Source of the DNA: Xylogone sp. PMI_703
Taxonomy: Eukaryota > Ascomycota > Leotiomycetes
Reading direction: 5' to 3'
Assembly (NCBI GenBank): GCA_021399445.1
Contig: JAJTUQ010000001.1
Span: forward strand, 8,122,001-8,186,000
DNA length: 64,000 bases
The translations under genes and the position numbers were made by a program. This document shows positions 59,508 through 64,000 of this stretch, piece by piece (within the stretch, counting starts at the first letter, position 1; every line of letters starts with the position of its first letter). The notes under the pieces are model-generated. The model saw only the letters and a program-made list of their open reading frames with translations, did not search any database and had not been told where the DNA came from.

Positions 59508-60124
59508 TGTTTGGAATGGGCACGGATCTTGGTTTAGCTAGAAAGGGGTGCCTGAAACCAAATCGCATCATACGCAAAATGTTGACTAAGGCCGGTGCTT
59601 AGGCGTGGTATTATTATATGATGCCCAAAAAATCTGGTGTGATCGCGTTGCGGTGGTGGTAGCTCATAGACTCATCGTGCCCGCCATTACTTGAATATCA
59701 AGGATGAACCATCGTCATCAGGGAATTTGAGCCCCAGCTGCCATAATTTTGATTGGCAAAGGCGGTGACGAACGCCTGCGTCTGTCCTGGCAACTGATTC
59801 GCCAGAGCGATCAGGGTTGGCACTTTTCCTAGTTAGGCCTAGGATGCGAGGATTGGCAGTCCCTTGCATTTAGACGCGCTCCAATCATGTAACGCGATAT
59901 GCGCGCGTCAGACGCGAAAAATCGACAGTTTGGGGTTCGTCTGAAGAACTTTTTTGAATTTCTGGACTGGATTGAATTGCAAGATTTTTATGGGCAATAA
60001 GTCTGGTTTGGGGTTAGGGGCTTGTAAAAATTTAGAATTCGACCATTGGTTTCAGTTTGATCCTATATTGAATTGGTTGCAGTCTTCCTGCTCAATATAA
60101 ATACTGATCCTGAGTTGTGCAATC
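59508..60124. promoter_or_regulatory. Bidirectional promoter of YPP1 and RIX1
   Basis: 617 bp between two divergent start codons. TAAAAATTTAG at about 60025-60035, some 90 bp before RIX1, resembles the RRPE (AAAAATTT) of ribosome-biogenesis genes. CTCATCG at 59671-59677 is the complement of the PAC core CGATGAG but lies about 450 bp from RIX1, so it is less convincing. Confidence 0.5.
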
Positions 60125-62507
60125 ATGTCCTGCCCAGAGCTTCGTAACCTCTGCTTCAAGCTGTCTTCAACCCAGACGGCAGATTTGCCCCGCCATATCC
60201 CTGCACTCCTACGCCATGTATGGAATTGCCATGCATCGCTATCCGTTATATCTGGCAACGCAGTCAAATCCGATGCTTCGAAATCTGCAGTGCTGGTGCA
60301 CGAGCTTAAGACTCGCTTGACAGCACTTCTGAACGGCCGGTCTCCTGAAGGTCGATTTGCTGCCGTCGCCCTTATTAAAGGAGTAGTGGATGTTGCTGGC
60401 TGGAGCATTCTTCAAGATCAGAAGGTCTCGGAGAATTGGGTTCCAGGGTTGTTGGGTCTGCTTCGAGTAGGATGAAAATACAAATGGATTCTATTGCCAA
60501 GGAATGACGCTGACAATATAATAGAAACCGGGTCCTCTTGTCTCAAAAGAGCTATGTATCTTGACACTTACCAAGATATATGTTATGACCCAACCTTACC
60601 CGTCTCTTATTCGAGCCATCACAACTCCTACATTGAAAACTTTTGTAGAATGCTGTCTACAATTAGTTTCTTCAAAGGGTTCAGGCCAGGTCAAAAACGT
60701 ACCACAGTCACTGACTGAAACGGTTTTCCGTTCTTTATTCGAGCTCGTCCAATGTTATACCACCACCTTTCGTCCTTATGCATTGGATATCCGTATGGCA
60801 GTTCTGCCATACTTGGCGCCTACTTGTACTGATGCCGTGTTTGTTTCATCGTCCTTGAAGCAGAGCGCATGTCAGCTCCTTATATCACTTCATCATACCG
60901 CCTCTCCGGTGAAGCAAGCTGGAAATGAAGCAAAAAATGCTGGCTCTGAGGAATGGGCTATTGCTGTCCGTGATCTGTTAAACATCATCCATGTTACTGC
61001 CGATCAGGTGTTTCGAAGTGTGATTGAAGATTGGGAATCAGAATGCGGATATATCCCTAGTTCTGTTGATGTCGATCAAGACCCATTTGGTGGAAGTGAT
61101 TCCCTCGAGGCATTGCAACGATGGAAGGGTGCTGCTGCTGGCTTGTTCGACAATCTCCCGACGTGGACGAGCATAGATTCGGGTGTGGAGAGATTGACAG
61201 GATTACTCGAACTGTTGAATGACTATTTCAAGGTCGACTCTCCTGGAGCTGTTTCAATACCACTTGGAATTATCCTTGATATGATAATTAGGATCCTATC
61301 GATAGATTTGCCATCATCACAGGGTTATGCTTCCGGCAGAGGCAATGCCAGGCTAAACCCCTCTATTAGCAGAGAGGAGGTCGACAGTCTTTGCTGCAGC
61401 TTACCTAGGATATATATTGCTGCTCTTCAAGTTGTTTCGACTCTGTCAGATAGGTTTCAGAGTGGATTGTTAGCGACCGCTCGCGCTATCCTTGACCAAA
61501 TGGTTTGGATTTTCCCATCTGGAAAGAGCAGCCCGGATTTTCGCTTAGTCATCTACATCTGCATAGAGAAGATATTACCTTTAGTTGGACGGAGTCTTGA
61601 AAGGCCTGCAATTAATAGACTAGCCACTATTATGCGATCTTGTTGCGAAGATGCACAGGGCATGGTTGGTAACCCGGGATCGCACACCACCACGGACTCC
61701 AACACCGGCAATAGGGGGGGGTCAAATGGGGTTGCATTAAACCCCGACACAATTCTACGCAATGTTACAAATACAACATCTAATCACACAATAGTCAATC
61801 CAGATCTAACTGCAGCTGCTCAGGCTCTGCTTCCAGTGTTCTTCTCTTATCTCCCTCAATATCAGCTTCATAACTCGTTGCGCTCAGAGCTTGAGCGCGC
61901 CGCTATAATGAGTGCTACTCAAGAAGCTATGCTGGCAGCTATTCTTAATCCCTACCTTGCGAAGAATGGCAGGAGCTTCCCTAGCTTGCTGCCTCACCTG
62001 TGCCGGCTGACCGATGACACCAACCTTACGGAGGTCCTTCTGAGACCACGGATGCCATTGGTCCCTTCTGCTTCTGGAACTAAGCTGGCGGAAACCATTG
62101 ACAATGAGGCGCTAGTCGGTACACCCCTGGACCCTCTAGGGGTCCAATCGGAACCCGAGTTGCTCATGCCCTCTCGTCCTGAGGCCTCAAATCGAGCAGG
62201 ATTAGGACCTTCAGAAGCCATAAGCCACATAGAGACTTTGTCAAAAAGCACAGAGTTTACTGGTTCTCTTAGCGTGGACCATGCTGGCACCGATCACTCA
62301 GTGGTACAGTCCCAAGGGTCTCTGGTCACAGCGAAGCTTCCAGCGCTTCCTGAGCTTCCCGAGGAAAGAGAGGCTATGGTAACTAGCGCAACAAGCGCCG
62401 TACCTATGGTAGACGTTCATATGGGTGAAAGTGCTCAAGACGATGACTCCGATGACGAGAGCGTTCACCTCACCATGCAGTTGGATACAGATTCTGACAG
62501 TGAATGA
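60125..62507 (+). CDS. RIX1: Pre-rRNA-processing protein Rix1 (774 aa)
   Basis: Gene model join(60125..60466, 60525..62507). The 58-nt intron (GTAGGA...ATAATAG) is phase 0, joining WVPGLLGLLR to KPGPLVSKELCILTLTKIYV. The N-terminal half matches the Rix1/PELP1 helical repeat domain: MSCPELRNLCFKLSS, ELKTRLTALLNGRSPEGRFA, AVALIKGVVDVAGWSILQ, SLIRAITTPTLKTFVECCLQ, YALDIRMAVLPYLAPTCTD. The C-terminal 200 residues are disordered and end acidic (DDDSDDESVHL...DTDSDSE). Known role: core of the Rix1 complex with Ipi1 and Ipi3, needed for ITS2 processing and 60S maturation in the nucleus. With NOP16 it is the second 60S assembly gene in the window. Confidence 0.94.
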
Positions 62508-62947
62508 GCTGCCATGGAGGATCATGATGTTCTGATAGCAGCTTCGAAGCCGTTTCGAACAAGATACATCAAGCCTACCTTGCATAGTTGCTGTCGCGCT
62601 GTATCTGAAGGCATGTGTGCTGCTATAGCGCTTTTCTTGGAGGCATGATGCACCATATTGAAAGAAGATAGTCTGGTTCCTGTGTACTTAGCTTCATACT
62701 TAGCTTACCATTCAGTTAATTTAGAAGGTTTTGTGCTTTTGACAATGATGTAGCAGGTGGTTTTGCATGCTTGCTTTGCCTACTTAAGATTTCCCTACCA
62801 CCCAGGATCGCTCTTTCCTCTTTGTCTTCTTTTCTATCACTGAGCAATAGGGGATTCTTCACACGGCATACTTTTTTTACTTACGCTATACCGCTTCAAG
62901 ATTCATCTCATATCACTGCTCAGCACCGACTCACTCATATTATAACT
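62508..62947. other. RIX1 3' flank and promoter of the next gene
   Basis: No coding frame supported. CT-rich from about 62815 (CTTTCCTCTTTGTCTTCTTTTC), consistent with a transcription start for the gene at 63048. Confidence 0.45.
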
Positions 62948-63037
62948 GACACTTATTACCTCGACTCTTATTACCTCGACACTTCTTACTTCGACACTTC
63001 TTACTTCGACACTTCTTATTTCGACACTTATTACTTA
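62948..63037 (+). repeat. Six perfect-length 15-bp tandem units just before a start codon
   Basis: GACACTTATTACCTC, GACTCTTATTACCTC, GACACTTCTTACTTC (twice), GACACTTCTTATTTC and GACACTTATTACTTA follow each other without a gap. The last ends 10 bp before the ATG at 63048. One frame reads Asp-Thr-Ser-Tyr-Phe repeats, but it is not the frame of the gene, so this is leader sequence. Confidence 0.92.
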
Positions 63038-63047
63038 TATCCATACA

Positions 63048-64000
63048 ATGGAGTTCAACAACCAAGAGCAAGTGGCATATCCTCAGCCACATAGTAAGTA
63101 CTCTCAATATTATATATCATCAGTATATGCCTGCTTATCTTTTTCTGCTTTTCGCTGTGCATCGTAACTTACTATTGGGATTGCTAACACTCTAAACTTG
63201 CTTTGTCGCTTCTTATAACTTTTATGTTGTTGCCCTTACTAGCATAATATCTATCTGTTTTGGCTTCCTTGCTCTAACTAACTATGCAATGAGTTTTGGA
63301 ATTTCATACTATGCTATCTTTCTGATTATGCAAGGTGAGCTGAGGGTTTCCAACGAAGTATTAACGATTTTATAGATGATCAAGCCCCTCAGGCTCCATT
63401 TAATGTCAGAGATTGGGTTATCCTTGTGGATATCAACTATACACCAGCAAGTCCAATCACTACTATGGACCAATTCTATAATACTCTCCAAGAACTTTTA
63501 CCGGCAAATAAAAGAAACCGTGATTACGACAAAAGCTTGCCACGGCAAGTAAGAATCAATGCTCTCATCGATGAATTACTTGATGGAGATACTATGCCAC
63601 CTCTAGGATATAATGGACAGAAGGCCACATGGAAACATGAGGTCAAAAAATTATATACGACAATCTCAGCGGTTAATGAATTCGGTATCACATATTATAC
63701 CCTTTACCGACGTCAGACGCCTAAGGAGCTTCAGGAAGAGAAGCCCTTAATACAAATTACACCGGCTGAGCACTCATACGCCATCATAGCCAATTCGCAT
63801 CTCGATAATAACGGCCATCACCTCGGCCGAGACGCCACCTTTGCGAGAGTCTGCCAGTACTCAGCGTCAATTACCAAAGAAATTGTCACTGGTTTCCTCA
63901 AGACTTGCCCCGGATGCAACGAACGAACCAAAGCGGCCCAAGTGGCCTATAGAAAGCGGTCTCCGGAAGTACTGGGCGGAAGAGTTCAAAAGCGAAAGAA
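63048..64000 (+). CDS. H2C2 (integrase-type) zinc-finger protein, 5' part only
   Basis: Gene model join(63048..63093, 63376..>64000). Exon 1 gives MEFNNQEQVAYPQPH. An intron of 282 nt (GTAAGT...TTATAG) leads to NDQAPQAPFNVRDWVILVDI. A micro-exon inside this long intron cannot be excluded. The frame stays open to the window end. Near residues 180-225 it reads ANSHLDNNGHHLGRDATFAR then IVTGFLKTCPGCNERTK, spacing H-X5-H-X~30-C-X2-C. That is the HHCC zinc-binding domain found at the N-terminus of retroelement integrases and in some host genes. The preceding 150 residues show no reverse transcriptase or protease motifs. It is probably a nuclear DNA-binding protein derived from an integrase domain. 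The remainder lies outside the window. Confidence 0.72.

Overview
The window comes from the nuclear genome of a filamentous ascomycete (Pezizomycotina). Genes are interrupted by short GT-AG introns (51-150 nt) with CTAAT/CTAAC-like branch points. The window holds a GH55 glucanase with WSC domains, a Zn2Cys6 regulator with a fungal-specific C-terminal domain, a CX2C/HHCC-type zinc protein, an NmrA relic, and YPP1, RIX1, NOP16 and SPT3 orthologues. I do not place it more precisely than that.

Layout. 1-3.1 kb: a secreted GH55 exo-beta-1,3-glucanase (minus strand, running off the left edge). 3.1-8.6 kb: mostly non-coding. 8.6-11.3 kb: a small accessory patch with two short uncharacterised genes or gene fragments and a PD-(D/E)XK nuclease-like gene whose reading frame is interrupted. 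13.2-16.1 kb: a Zn2Cys6 transcription factor (minus). 16.1-29.95 kb: a 13.9-kb gene desert between that regulator and the divergently oriented NOP16. 31-35 kb: an AT-rich island with a decayed unknown frame, a decayed NmrA-like gene and a divergent but intact-looking SPT3. 36.6-38.6 kb: an aldehyde dehydrogenase with an in-frame mitochondrial-type extension. 41.2-42.2 kb: an SMP-30/gluconolactonase-like gene (minus). 42.2-50.96 kb: a second desert, again a divergent upstream region, ending at a polyQ bZIP factor. 55.7-62.5 kb: a compact housekeeping pair, YPP1 (minus) and RIX1 (plus), sharing a 617-bp promoter. 63.0 kb to the end: the 5' part of a gene with an integrase-type H2C2 zinc finger.

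Functionally the window is mixed. NOP16 and RIX1 both serve 60S ribosome assembly. YPP1 serves PI4-kinase recruitment to the plasma membrane. SPT3 belongs to SAGA. GH55, ALDH and the gluconolactonase-like enzyme are carbon metabolism and wall-glucan functions. There is no obvious biosynthetic cluster or operon-like logic.

The most unexpected signal is not a gene. Short palindromic GTAC-containing words (TACTGTAC, TACAGTAC and the 10-mer GTACCGGTAC) recur far above chance in non-coding DNA. They concentrate in the two deserts that flank the transcription-factor genes. I saw none inside the exons I read.
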